Positions 39,844 to 48,151 of a DNA stretch of 64,000 bases are shown piece by piece (positions within the stretch are counted from its first letter, which is position 1; every line of letters begins with the position of its first letter). The DNA is from Cytobacillus oceanisediminis. GTDB lineage: Bacteria; Bacillota; Bacilli; Bacillales; Cytobacillaceae. The position numbers were made by a program, and so were the translations under genes. The notes beneath the pieces were generated by a model. That model saw only the letters and a list, made by a program, of their open reading frames with translations, did not search any database and was not told the origin of the DNA. The DNA lies in contig NZ_VLKI01000015.1 in NCBI RefSeq assembly GCF_007830235.1, positions 54,615 to 118,614 on the forward strand. The letters are read 5' to 3'.

Positions 39844-40260
39844 TTACCTTTTTTTAAAATAGGAAAGAATGAAAGCTAGCTTTTTAAACCGGCCTTGAAA
39901 AAGAGCGCGGCTAATAAAATACCAGCACACCAAAACGCCTGTAATGTCCTTTACAGCGTCGATAAGGGTAGCAGACCGGTAAGGGACAAAGGATTGGTGA
40001 ATCTCATCCAGGATCCCGTAAAAGCAGGCAAAGACTGCCAGCAGGATATTCACTGCAGGAGTTAGCTTGCCTGTAGTCAATACAGCGAGAACGAGAAGTA
40101 CATACAGAATGCCAAATTCAACGAGATGCAGGGATTCTTTTATAAACCGGTCAACTGCCGAATCGGGCAGCTCCACAACGGCATTATGCGGCAGGCCGGA
40201 CAGGGTCCAGATTAGCGCCATATATAGGAAGGGGAGAACTCTCATAATCCACTTAAGCAT
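39844..40260 (-). CDS. VanZ-like family membrane protein
   Basis: 138-residue membrane protein with about four helices. The VanZ-like signature is visible: LHLVEFGILYVLL on helix 2, then FYGILDEIHQSFVPYRSATLIDAVKDITGVL, with the conserved E-x-x-Q and D. VanZ gives teicoplanin tolerance in enterococci, but most chromosomal homologues have no known function. Read leftward behind AAAGGAG; convergent with spoIID. Confidence 0.82.
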   Translation of the reverse strand: MLKWIMRVLPFLYMALIWTLSGLPHNAVVELPDSAVDRFIKESLHLVEFGILYVLLVLAVLTTGKLTPAVNILLAVFACFYGILDEIHQSFVPYRSATLIDAVKDITGVLVCWYFISRALFQGRFKKLAFILSYFKKR

Positions 40261-40403
40261 ATTCCAATAACTCCTTTAATAATTTTTTCTTATATCATGC
40301 ATAATAATAAAACCTTTGTCGAAAAATAAACCCAAAAAATTTTTTTTTAGAAATGTATATAATCCTCTCAATCTGTTCAGACTGATTGCTGAGGTGATGA
40401 TAA

Positions 40404-41336
40404 ATGAGAGAGGAAGAAAAGAAACGATCTTCTCAAGATTCCAGCTTTAAACGCTTTATGAAAAAGCGGTGGGCATTCCCAGCTATCTACATTGCAAGTG
40501 CAGCAATCATTCTAACCGGGGTTCTTTGGTATCAAAGCAGCGACAACGCTACAGACACAGACAGCTACGACTACGAAGCCACTGATATTACCGGCAAGAA
40601 GTACGATGAGCCAGCATTGGAAGTTAACCGCGCGATGGAAAACTTCGTAATGCCTGTTCAGGATCCAGACTCTGTTGTCATTCAAAAACAATTCTATGAC
40701 TATGATGGCAAAGCTGAAGAACAGGAAGCTGCTCTAGTATTTTACAATAACACATACCATCCGAACACTGGTATTGATATCAGCATGAAGGATGGAGAAA
40801 CGTTTGATGTACTAGCTGCATTAAGCGGAACTGTTACGAAGGTAGAAGAAGATGCACTGTTGGGCAATGTCATTGAAGTTGAGCATGACAAAGGAATTGT
40901 AACACAATATCAATCTGTTACTGAGATGAATGTTGAGGTTGGCGACCAGGTAGAACAAGGTGCTGCTCTTGCTAAAGCAGGCGAAAGCTTGTTTAATGAA
41001 GAAGCAGGCGTACACGTACACTTTGAAATCCGCAAAGATGGACTGCCGGTCAATCCGCTTGATTACTTCAATAAGCCGCTAAGCTCTTTACAAGAGCTGG
41101 AGCAATCTGATGACACAGATGCTGCTGACAACAGCGGTGCAAATGAAGAAAACGACGAAGCTGCTCCTTCTGAAGATAAGTCTACTGAAGAGTCTGGCAC
41201 TACAGATGAAGATGCCGGCCAAACTGACGAAGACAAATCTACTGACACAGAAGAAGATCCAGCTGAAAACTCTGAAGACGAAGGTCAAACTGACGACCAA
41301 GTCGAAGGAGAAACTACTGAATCTACAGACGCATAA
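40404..41336 (+). CDS. spoIIQ: Stage II sporulation protein Q
   Basis: Forespore membrane protein whose LytM domain docks with mother-cell SpoIIIAH to build the engulfment channel. 310 residues: cytoplasmic basic N-terminus, membrane helix (~24-43), LytM-like domain (~100-215), and a long Asp/Glu/Ser/Thr-rich acidic tail (~220-310). In the LytM region the first metal histidine is His119 with Asp125 (HPNTGID, two residues longer than canonical HxxxD), and the later HxH is His204/His206. ATG 40404 follows GAGGTGATG. A SigF promoter is expected but not convincing in the sequence. Confidence 0.92.
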   Translation: MREEEKKRSSQDSSFKRFMKKRWAFPAIYIASAAIILTGVLWYQSSDNATDTDSYDYEATDITGKKYDEPALEVNRAMENFVMPVQDPDSVVIQKQFYDYDGKAEEQEAALVFYNNTYHPNTGIDISMKDGETFDVLAALSGTVTKVEEDALLGNVIEVEHDKGIVTQYQSVTEMNVEVGDQVEQGAALAKAGESLFNEEAGVHVHFEIRKDGLPVNPLDYFNKPLSSLQELEQSDDTDAADNSGANEENDEAAPSEDKSTEESGTTDEDAGQTDEDKSTDTEEDPAENSEDEGQTDDQVEGETTESTDA

Positions 41337-41343
41337 TAATAGG

Positions 41344-41370
41344 GAGTCCGCCAAACTGGCGGGCTCTTTT
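41344..41370 (+). terminator. Terminator of spoIIQ
   Basis: GAGTCCGCC (41344-41352) / GGCGGGCTC (41358-41366) with one G-U pair, then TTTT. Confidence 0.85.
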
Positions 41371-41397
41371 GGTTATCTTTGAACTTCCATAACTGTC

Positions 41398-41811
41398 TAG
41401 CTCCGGCACCCTATCGACTCGACGTGCTTCTCTCACCTCGCCTACGACGACGCATAGGATGTGCTAGTAAGGCGAGGCGCACAGGACGTGCGCGCTTCCG
41501 AGCGTTATAAGTCAACATCGAATCGCTATTGCTCTTTGTGTTTCCTTTATCTCAAAAAAGGAACTCAGACTAAGAACGCCACGTCCTGTGGCAATGTCTG
41601 AGTGGCCCACATCCTCCCAAAAGCTGCCGCTTTCGGTCGTGCGACGTAAAGCTGACGAAGGCCTTCCTTGTCCTGTGGGCCTCAGTCCACCACGCTCCAT
41701 CGATGCGCACTAAGGAATGCTTCCAAGAATAAGCTTCGCAGGAACAAGCTGCTTTTGGCTTGTTCCGAAGGGTGCCTCCGCTTTTCTTGGTACCACCCGA
41801 ATTTTGTCGAA
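41398..41811. repeat. Mosaic of dispersed intergenic repeats before pcp
   Basis: It opens with TCTAGCTCCGGCACC, resembling the TCTAGCTCCGGC-type repeat common in Bacillus and Geobacillus intergenic DNA, and is much richer in GC than its flanks. Inverted repeats inside: CCTCGCCT (41436-41443)/AGGCGAGG (41470-41477) and GGAACAAGC (41741-41749)/GCTTGTTCC (41758-41766). It ends with the 20-bp element ACCACCCGAATTTTGTCGAA (41792-41811). A leftward open frame across it (41570-41962) has no product I recognise and is not called. Confidence 0.6.
41792..41811 (+). repeat. 20-bp identical repeat, copy 1 of 3
   Basis: ACCACCCGAATTTTGTCGAA; identical copies at 57161-57180 and 62104-62123. A GGTACC sits at its left end. 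Confidence 0.9.
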
Positions 41812-41821
41812 TAGGAATGTT

Positions 41822-41850
41822 TCGACAATTCTGCCGGCCTCCTGTATAAT
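41822..41850 (+). promoter_or_regulatory. SigA-type promoter of pcp
   Basis: TCGACA (41822-41827), 17-bp spacer, TATAAT (41845-41850). Confidence 0.7.
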
Positions 41851-41888
41851 ATTTCGAAAGACGAAAAGTTGTGCAGGGGGACTTTAGT

Positions 41889-42494
41889 ATGAAGAAATTG
41901 CTTTTAACGGGGTTTGAACCTTTTCTTGAATTTCCGATCAATCCAACGGAAACAATTGTCAAGGAACTGGACGGGCAAAAGGTTGGAAACTATGAAATTA
42001 AAGGTTTGCATTTGCCGGTAGATTTTAATTTGGCACCAAAGAAAATAGTAGAGGCGGTAGCTGAGGAAAATCCGGATGCTGTTATTTCACTTGGGTTGGC
42101 AGCAGGGCGTGCAGCTATCACGCCTGAAAGAATTGCGATTAACTGCCAGGACGGGGAGCCTGATAATAGAGGAGTTACCCTTGAAGACAATGCCATAGAG
42201 GAAAATGGTCCTGATGGGTATTTCTCGACTTTGCCGATCCGCCGTATGGCCAATAGGCTAAAAGAGGCAGGTTATCCTTCAGCAATCTCGAATACAGCGG
42301 GAACCTATCTTTGCAATAATGTCATGTATTCCGTGCTTCATAAGTTAAAATCATCAGACAAAGAAATACCTGCCGGGTTTGTACATATTCCGGCTTCACA
42401 TGCCCTGGCTGCTGCAAGTAAAAAAAGCATGGCGAGCTGGTCGGATGGGGATCTGCTGCAGGCAATCACATTAATAATAGAAGAACTAGATTAA
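41889..42494 (+). CDS. pcp: Pyroglutamyl-peptidase I
   Basis: Cytosolic cysteine peptidase (C15) removing N-terminal pyroglutamate from peptides. 201 residues, family-typical, with the triad Glu80 (TPERIAIN), Cys142 (TYLCNNVMY) and His166 (GFVHIPAS). The start is ATG 41889 behind GCAGGGGGA (41873-41881); an open frame extends slightly upstream to 41871 but begins inside that site. Single gene with promoter and terminator. Confidence 0.96.
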   Translation: MKKLLLTGFEPFLEFPINPTETIVKELDGQKVGNYEIKGLHLPVDFNLAPKKIVEAVAEENPDAVISLGLAAGRAAITPERIAINCQDGEPDNRGVTLEDNAIEENGPDGYFSTLPIRRMANRLKEAGYPSAISNTAGTYLCNNVMYSVLHKLKSSDKEIPAGFVHIPASHALAAASKKSMASWSDGDLLQAITLIIEELD

Positions 42495-42520
42495 GGAGCC
42501 AAGCCGTTTGGCTCCTTTTT
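42493..42520 (+). terminator. Terminator of pcp
   Basis: AAGGAGCC (42493-42500) / GGCTCCTT (42510-42517) followed by TTT; the stem begins within the stop codon. Confidence 0.88.
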
Positions 42521-42714
42521 ATATGCTAAATTAAATTATCACTATAATAATTTAGGGATAGGTTATTATCATCGCTATAGTGTTTTCCTCTAATACCCTA
42601 AAGTCTCCAATTGCAAAAAGGCAGCCAAACTTAAGGAAAAACCTTACCTGCCAGCCTTGCCGCCAACCCGCTTTATTTTTACAAAAAAAATATAAATATA
42701 TTTACAGCATATAC

Positions 42715-42743
42715 TTGACCTAGAATTAATTTTTGTACATAAT
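42715..42743 (+). promoter_or_regulatory. Promoter of the symporter operon
   Basis: TTGACC (42715-42720), 17-bp spacer, CATAAT (42738-42743). Confidence 0.6.
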
Positions 42744-42833
42744 GAAGTATAAATTTTCTCAAAATTTAGTTTAATCAGAAAACACACACCCAGACGGCCA
42801 TCGCAAAAACTTAAAGCAGAAAGCGACAAATAA

Positions 42834-42847
42834 TGACAGCGCTTTCT
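42834..42847 (+). promoter_or_regulatory. Weak cre-like site in the symporter operon leader
   Basis: TGACAGCGCTTTCT keeps the central CGCT-type core of the CcpA site TGWAANCGNTNWCA but has mismatches. It lies about 85 bp after the predicted transcription start, where a roadblock site would act. Tentative. Confidence 0.35.
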
Positions 42848-42867
42848 TTTAAAAGGGGGAAACAAAC

Positions 42868-43050
42868 TTGCTTACTTTATTGTCTTTGATGGTGATTACC
42901 GGTGTCTGCCTTTTTCTTGCTTTAAGACAGAAAAAGCCGATCTTCCTAGCTGTACCTTTCCTGTCTATTTTTGCTTACTTCCTCGTTCAAATCATCCTTG
43001 TCCCTGCACCATTTATGGAAACAGTCAAATTTATTTTCAGTTTAAGGTAA
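42868..43050 (+). CDS. 60-aa membrane protein heading the symporter operon
   Basis: TTG start at 42868 behind AAAAGGGGGAAA (42851-42862). The 60-residue product has two membrane helices (about 2-20 and 27-45) with a short basic loop RQKKP. It lies 150 bp upstream of the DUF4212 gene, with a hairpin (43060-43082) but no U-run between, so cotranscription is likely. Family not recognised; a further small partner of the symporter is one possibility. Confidence 0.6.
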   Translation: MLTLLSLMVITGVCLFLALRQKKPIFLAVPFLSIFAYFLVQIILVPAPFMETVKFIFSLR

Positions 43051-43059
43051 TGGTTTTTT

Positions 43060-43082
43060 CCGGGTCCGGTCAACGGATCCGG
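43060..43082 (+). other. Stem-loop between the 60-aa gene and DUF4212 gene
   Basis: CCGGGTCCG (43060-43068) / CGGATCCGG (43074-43082) with one G-U pair and a 5-nt loop; no U-run follows. Confidence 0.5.
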
Positions 43083-43200
43083 TGAAATAGCAGTCAATCA
43101 GGCTGCATTATTTAAAAGGAGTGGTTCCGCACGCTGAAAATCTGTTTACCAGCTATTATGCATTCATGTAAATCCAATTATTTTAACCGGGGGTGGAGTT

Positions 43201-43503
43201 GTGAAGAAAATTGAAAAGAAAGTAGCGGACAGTTATTTTCGTGAAAAGACTCGGAATATGATCATTTATTTTGCTATTGGATTTCTGGCTTCCTTTGGAG
43301 TCGTCTTTTTTGCAGAGCCTTTAAGTGACATTACGATTAACGGTTTCCCGTTCCATTATTTCATGGGAGCGCAGGGAGCTGTTCTAACTTTTATTATTTT
43401 GCTGTTCGTTAACGCAAAAATGGGTGATGCAATTGACCGGAAATATGGAATTGATGAAGAAAAAAATAAGCAGATTAGTTCTGGAAAAGTGCTTGATCAT
43501 TAA
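43201..43503 (+). CDS. DUF4212 small subunit of a sodium:solute symporter
   Basis: 100-residue protein with two membrane helices (about 18-40 and 55-73). Sequence character and position match DUF4212 proteins, the small partner encoded just upstream of VC_2705-type sodium:solute symporters. GTG start at 43201 behind GGGGGTGGAG. The large subunit gene follows after 92 bp. Confidence 0.85.
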   Translation: MKKIEKKVADSYFREKTRNMIIYFAIGFLASFGVVFFAEPLSDITINGFPFHYFMGAQGAVLTFIILLFVNAKMGDAIDRKYGIDEEKNKQISSGKVLDH

Positions 43504-43595
43504 TTGGGTAAAATTGAGCGGCTGTTCGAGCCGGCTATAACAAGATAAAAAGGGGCGTCATAAAAAATATTGTACGTGAAAAAGGGGGAAGGCAT

Positions 43596-45266
43596 TTGGA
43601 TACACAATTTTTGGTCTCATTATCCATTATTTTAGCCACATTTGCTTTATATATTGGAATTGCCATTTATAACAAAGCAAAAGCAACGTCGGATTTCTAT
43701 GTTGCCGGACGGGGAATTCCGCCCATTTTTAACGGGATGGCGATCGGTGCTGACTGGATGAGTGCTGCTTCATTTATCGGTATGGCCGGAACGATCATGC
43801 TTCTTGGCTATGATGGCCTTGCCTATATTATGGGATGGACGGGCGGATATTTGCTTCTGACATTCCTTTTGGCTCCGCAGCTGCGGAAGTACGGCCGTTA
43901 CACGGTGCCTGAATTTATCGGTGACCGCTATAACAGCCATACAGCCCGCGTAATTGCGGCGATTTGTACGATCATTATCAGTTTCACATACTCGGTTGGC
44001 CAGCTTTCCGGTTCAGGGGTAGTCATTGGCCGACTGTTTGAGATTGATGCCAAGCTTGGAACCATGATTGGCGTTGTGCTTATTGCCTTTTACGCTGCAT
44101 TCGGCGGTATGAAGGGGATTACCTGGACACAGGTGGCCCAGTACGTCATTCTGATTATTGCCTATATCATCCCGGTTATTTTTATGTCCCTGCAAATTAC
44201 AGGGAACCCGGCTCCATGGTTATCATATGGAGAGATTGTTGGTAAAATGGGTGAATTGGATCGTGAGCTGGGAATTTCTGAATATTTTGCGCCATTTACA
44301 AATGGAACAAAATGGCAGTTCTTGGCGCTAATGTTTACTTTAATGGCTGGTACAGCCGGACTTCCGCACGTAATCGTCCGTTTCTATACGGTATCCACGA
44401 TGAAGGCAGCGCGCTGGTCTGGTGCATGGGCATTGCTTTTCATCGGATTGTTATACTTATCGGCTCCTGCTTATGCTGCATTTTCCCGTTTCATCCTGAT
44501 GACAAAGGTTGCAGGCAGCAAAATTACCGAACTGCCTGGCTGGACAAAATCATGGGTGGATACAGGCAAGCTGCAAGTAGCGGATTCCAATGGTGATGGC
44601 ATTCTCCAGTGGAGCGAATTAATTATCTCTAACGATATTGTCGTTATGGCGACACCGGAAATTGCCAACCTAGGTTTGTTTGTCATCGGTCTAGTGGCAG
44701 CAGGTGCAATGGCCGCAGCGTTATCAACTGCCGGCGGATTAATGATTGCTATTTCTTCCGCTTTTGCCCACGATATTTTCTATCGAGTGCTAAAGCCGAA
44801 CTCAACAGAAAAAACACGTCTATCTGTAGCACGCTGGTCGATAGTTGTGGCAACTCTACTGGCAGGACTTATCGCGCTTAACCCGCCGGGAGCGATCACG
44901 CAAATTGTTGCCTGGGCATTTGCACTAGCTACAGGAACCTTCTTCCCAGCGCTTGTACTGGGTGTATGGTGGAAGCGTTCAAACTCACAGGGTGTTATTG
45001 CCGGCTTGCTCGTTGGTTTGGGTGTGACACTGGCATACATCTTCGCAGCAAAATATGGCGGCTTTACAATCCTTGGAATCATTGATACAGGAGCGGGCGT
45101 CTTTGGTGCAGCAGCTGCATTTATCGCCAACATCGTTGTTTCCCTTATGACTGCGGCTCCTTCGCAAAAGATTCAGGATGAAGTTATGGATCTTCGCTAT
45201 CCGGAGCAAATGGTTTATAAAAACGGTGAAGTTTGGTTGAATGATGATGGACCAAAATCCGTATAA
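43596..45266 (+). CDS. Sodium:solute symporter, VC_2705/ActP-like
   Basis: Secondary transporter of the SSS family, 556 residues, about 13-14 helices. SSS features include the N-terminal DFYVAGRGIPPIFNGMAIGADWMSAASFIGMAG and the later TVSTMKAARWSGAW region. Pairing with DUF4212 and with the downstream CBS/DUF294 protein is typical of the VC_2705 subfamily, whose members resemble the acetate permease ActP; the substrate here is not known, with monocarboxylates likely. TTG start behind AAAGGGGGAAGG. Overlaps the next gene. Confidence 0.9.
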   Translation: MDTQFLVSLSIILATFALYIGIAIYNKAKATSDFYVAGRGIPPIFNGMAIGADWMSAASFIGMAGTIMLLGYDGLAYIMGWTGGYLLLTFLLAPQLRKYGRYTVPEFIGDRYNSHTARVIAAICTIIISFTYSVGQLSGSGVVIGRLFEIDAKLGTMIGVVLIAFYAAFGGMKGITWTQVAQYVILIIAYIIPVIFMSLQITGNPAPWLSYGEIVGKMGELDRELGISEYFAPFTNGTKWQFLALMFTLMAGTAGLPHVIVRFYTVSTMKAARWSGAWALLFIGLLYLSAPAYAAFSRFILMTKVAGSKITELPGWTKSWVDTGKLQVADSNGDGILQWSELIISNDIVVMATPEIANLGLFVIGLVAAGAMAAALSTAGGLMIAISSAFAHDIFYRVLKPNSTEKTRLSVARWSIVVATLLAGLIALNPPGAITQIVAWAFALATGTFFPALVLGVWWKRSNSQGVIAGLLVGLGVTLAYIFAAKYGGFTILGIIDTGAGVFGAAAAFIANIVVSLMTAAPSQKIQDEVMDLRYPEQMVYKNGEVWLNDDGPKSV

Positions 45267-47157
45267 TTTAGACAATTTGGAGGCTGTGCGATTTCACCCC
45301 TTTTTCAGAGGGGTGGAAACTGACACAGCCCTTTCACTTATATCATTATGCGAAGTCCGCCAATACGAAAAAAATGAAGTCATGTTAAAAAAAGATAAAC
45401 CCCGGGAAGGCCTTCTGCTCATTTTAGAAGGTCTTTCAGAGGTTTTTGTGAAAAATGAAACCCATGGACGCGAGGAAGTTCTCGAAGTGGTCCAAAAAGG
45501 CGAAATGATTGGATTTTCCAGTCTCGCTGACTTCCTTGGTGTATCTAAGCCAGCGAAAACCGAAGTGATGGTTGAAGTGAAAGCAGTGAGTGCTGTAAGG
45601 GCGATGTACATCCCGTTTGAAGTGGTTACAAGAAGATGGGATGACCCGGCAGTCCACGATTATCTCCTGACACAGGTTGCCATTCGGTTAAAAGATATTT
45701 ATACCTCTCTGGCCGAACAGGTAAAGCTTGCTACGGACTACGGAGAAAATGATGCCTTTATGATACGTGTCCAGGATGTGATGACTGAAGAGGTTGCTGC
45801 TGTTAATCCGGAAGAGAGTATCCAGAAGGCAGCCCGTTTGATGCATGAAAAGAGAACGAGCTCTGTGCTGGTCGTAGAAAATGATTCATTAAAAGGGATT
45901 ATTACGGAAAGGGACATGGTTGAGCGGGTGGTTGCCAGGGGAATCGAGTTATCAGCCGATGCCGGTACCATTATGACACGAGATCCGGTCTCGATACCAA
46001 GGTCTGCTTATTATTATGATGCGATTTCACTCATCTTTACAAAAGGAATCAAGCACTTGCCCGTTGTGGAGGATTCCAAGGTAGTTGGAATTGTCACTCT
46101 ATCAGATTTGCTGAGGAAGAAAAATGAGAATGTCATGAAAACGATCCAGAAGATTGAACAGGCGGACATGGATAGCCTTCCGCAGGTGAAAAAGGCCATT
46201 TATGAGGTAATCGATACGCTAATAAAGGATCGGCTTCCTATTTTGACAACCTTTGAAATCATTACAAGGCTTTATGACCGCCTTGTGTGCAGAATAGTAG
46301 AGCTCTCTATTAAAAATCTGCAGGAGAAAGGCAAACAGAAGCCTTGTGATTTTGCGTTCTATCAAATGGGCAGCAGCGGCCGGGGCGAGCAGTTTATGCT
46401 CACTGATCAGGACCATTTCCTGGTCTATGAAAATCATAGGGAGGAAGCCTCTGCTTATTTTGAAGAACTGGGAAGAGAGATTACATCCAATATGGAAGCC
46501 GCAGGATATGCCCGCTGCAAAGGATTAATGATGTGCAGTGAACAGAAATGGCGCGGCTCATTGGCTGTGTGGGAAGATAGACTGCTAAAATGGAGGCTGC
46601 AATCTACTAACGACAATCTATTATTAGCCCAGAATTTCTTTTCGTACCGGTTGATTACTGGCAGTGAGAAATTGCATCAGAAATTTGAAGAATTGATTGC
46701 TGAGCAGATGAAAAGGTCGAGGATCTTTTTGTACCGGCTGGCACAGCTTGAAAAGGAGAATCCGATTCCGACCCTGGACCAGCCAATCCGTTCTTTATTT
46801 AAACTTGAACGGAAAAGCATTGATATGAAAAAAGAAGTTCTATTCCCATATCATCACAGCCTGCAAATTTTATCTCTATTGCATGGGAAACAATCGGGGA
46901 CTCCGATTGAAAAAATTAATTTCTTAAAAGCAAAGAGAGTTTTCTCCGAGTCGTTTTCTTTAGACCTAAAGGAAGCAGTAAGTACCATCTTGGCCATGTA
47001 TGTCACCCAGAGATGGCAGCAGGCGAAATCGGGCAGTGAGCTAACATCCGTTGTATCGTTTGCAAGACTGTCAACACGCGAAAAGGAAGAATTGATTTTA
47101 AGCTTAAAAACATTAAGGGAGCTGCAGAGCCAGGTGTTTGCACACTTTTCAGTATAG
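45241..47157 (+). CDS. cNMP-binding/CBS/DUF294 nucleotidyltransferase-like protein
   Basis: Soluble 638-residue regulatory protein. Order: cyclic-nucleotide-binding-like beta roll (~18-140), CBS pair (~170-295, VQDVMTEEVAAVNPEES and IMTRDPVSIPRSA), then a DUF294 putative nucleotidyltransferase with GSSGRGEQFMLTDQDH from residue 377 (the Pol-beta-like GS...D.D pattern), and a C-terminal helical DUF294_C domain. The start is one of three ATGs at 45241-45249, overlapping the symporter by up to 26 bp, which suggests coupling. Homologues sit beside the same transporters in many bacteria and probably modulate them; the mechanism is not established. Confidence 0.85.
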   Translation: MMMDQNPYNLDNLEAVRFHPFFRGVETDTALSLISLCEVRQYEKNEVMLKKDKPREGLLLILEGLSEVFVKNETHGREEVLEVVQKGEMIGFSSLADFLGVSKPAKTEVMVEVKAVSAVRAMYIPFEVVTRRWDDPAVHDYLLTQVAIRLKDIYTSLAEQVKLATDYGENDAFMIRVQDVMTEEVAAVNPEESIQKAARLMHEKRTSSVLVVENDSLKGIITERDMVERVVARGIELSADAGTIMTRDPVSIPRSAYYYDAISLIFTKGIKHLPVVEDSKVVGIVTLSDLLRKKNENVMKTIQKIEQADMDSLPQVKKAIYEVIDTLIKDRLPILTTFEIITRLYDRLVCRIVELSIKNLQEKGKQKPCDFAFYQMGSSGRGEQFMLTDQDHFLVYENHREEASAYFEELGREITSNMEAAGYARCKGLMMCSEQKWRGSLAVWEDRLLKWRLQSTNDNLLLAQNFFSYRLITGSEKLHQKFEELIAEQMKRSRIFLYRLAQLEKENPIPTLDQPIRSLFKLERKSIDMKKEVLFPYHHSLQILSLLHGKQSGTPIEKINFLKAKRVFSESFSLDLKEAVSTILAMYVTQRWQQAKSGSELTSVVSFARLSTREKEELILSLKTLRELQSQVFAHFSV

Positions 47158-47178
47158 CTCTACAGAAGGAGGCTGGTA

Positions 47179-47844
47179 ATGTTTTTTCGCAGAAAAAATG
47201 TAGCATGTTCCTTAACCTATGAGAATATTCCACTATCAACACCTTTGGAGGATCTGCAATTTGTCGTGTTTGATACGGAAACCACGGGATTCCAGGTTTC
47301 GACAATAGACCGGATTATTGAAATTGGCGCTGTTCCAGTTAGAGGTCTGGAAGTGTGCGAAAAGGATATTTTTCAGACATATGTAAACCCAAATCGACAA
47401 ATTTCTCGGGAAATAACAGAATTGACCTCTATTTCCGATGAGCGGGTTAAAGCTGCACCGCAAGCATTGGAGGCAATGGTGAGCTTTTTTGATTATGTCG
47501 AATCAAGGGAAACTGTCTGCCTGGTCGGCCACTATGTCAGTTTTGATGCACTTGCCATGAAAAGCGAATTTAAACGGGAAAAGTTTGCTTTGAAAAACTT
47601 CCTGACTATCGACACTCTGGATTTGATTGGCTTTATCGCCCCCTCCTATGACATGCGGGATCTCGAGAGGTACGCCATGGCATTTGGCACCCGAATTTAT
47701 GAGCGCCATAGTGCAATAGGGGATGCACTAACCACTGCTTACCTATTTGTTGAATTGCTTCTACAGTTCAAAGACAGAGGCTATAACACCTGGGGCGAAC
47801 TGATCAAAGCAACCGACAGCCAGATGAGATCGATGCAGTTTTAA
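47179..47844 (+). CDS. DEDDh 3'-5' exonuclease, DnaQ-like
   Basis: 221-residue exonuclease with all five catalytic residues: Asp32 and Glu34 (VFDTETTGF), Asp123 (GHYVSFDAL), His177 and Asp182 (ERHSAIGDAL). Similar to the proofreading epsilon subunit domain. It lies 21 bp after the DUF294 gene with AGAAGGAGGC before the ATG, so it is the last gene of the symporter cluster; this association recurs in other genomes but the link is unexplained. Confidence 0.88.
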   Translation: MFFRRKNVACSLTYENIPLSTPLEDLQFVVFDTETTGFQVSTIDRIIEIGAVPVRGLEVCEKDIFQTYVNPNRQISREITELTSISDERVKAAPQALEAMVSFFDYVESRETVCLVGHYVSFDALAMKSEFKREKFALKNFLTIDTLDLIGFIAPSYDMRDLERYAMAFGTRIYERHSAIGDALTTAYLFVELLLQFKDRGYNTWGELIKATDSQMRSMQF

Positions 47845-48109
47845 GGGGAGAAATGAATGTGGTTGACATGTTGGTGAGCGGGTGAGCGATGATGGGGGAT
47901 GGTTTAAGGCTCAGGATTAATAGCTGAGTGGTTGGATAGTTCCCGAAGAATGGAAAAAGAGCCGAGGGCAGGAACTCAAAAGTGTGAATAGTGCTGTTGG
48001 ACGGAAGAAAGAATGGATGAAGGGGACTCAAGAGTAAGATTATTGCCTGAAGGATCAAAAAGAGGCAAGAATGGTCACTAAGGAGATTGGCTAATTAAAA
48101 ATAGATAAA
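47845..48109. other. Purine-rich non-coding stretch
   Basis: No gene seen. It includes a degenerate copy of the G/T-rich motif at 47868-47889. No clear rightward terminator for the exonuclease gene other than the shared hairpin at 48110. Confidence 0.5.
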
Positions 48110-48138
48110 AAAGCCGGATCACCCAGAGATCCGGCTTT
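48110..48138. terminator. Terminator, mainly for the leftward LysM gene
   Basis: AAAGCCGGATC (48110-48120) / GATCCGGCTTT (48128-48138), perfect 11-bp stem; on the complementary strand it is followed by a longer U-run. Confidence 0.88.
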
Positions 48139-48151
48139 ACTTCTTATTTCC

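Larger units (their letters stand above)
42521..42867. other. pcp-symporter operon intergenic region
   Basis: No gene seen. It carries the candidate promoter at 42715-42743 and cre-like site at 42834-42847. The rest is AT-rich. Confidence 0.55.

Noticed and set aside
40321..40403. SigF promoter of spoIIQ
   Set aside because: A GTATA occurs near 40354, but no matching GGNNANANT -10 at proper spacing was found.
41570..41962. Leftward 130-aa open frame before and into pcp
   Set aside because: Lies across dispersed repeats and the pcp promoter, no family resemblance.
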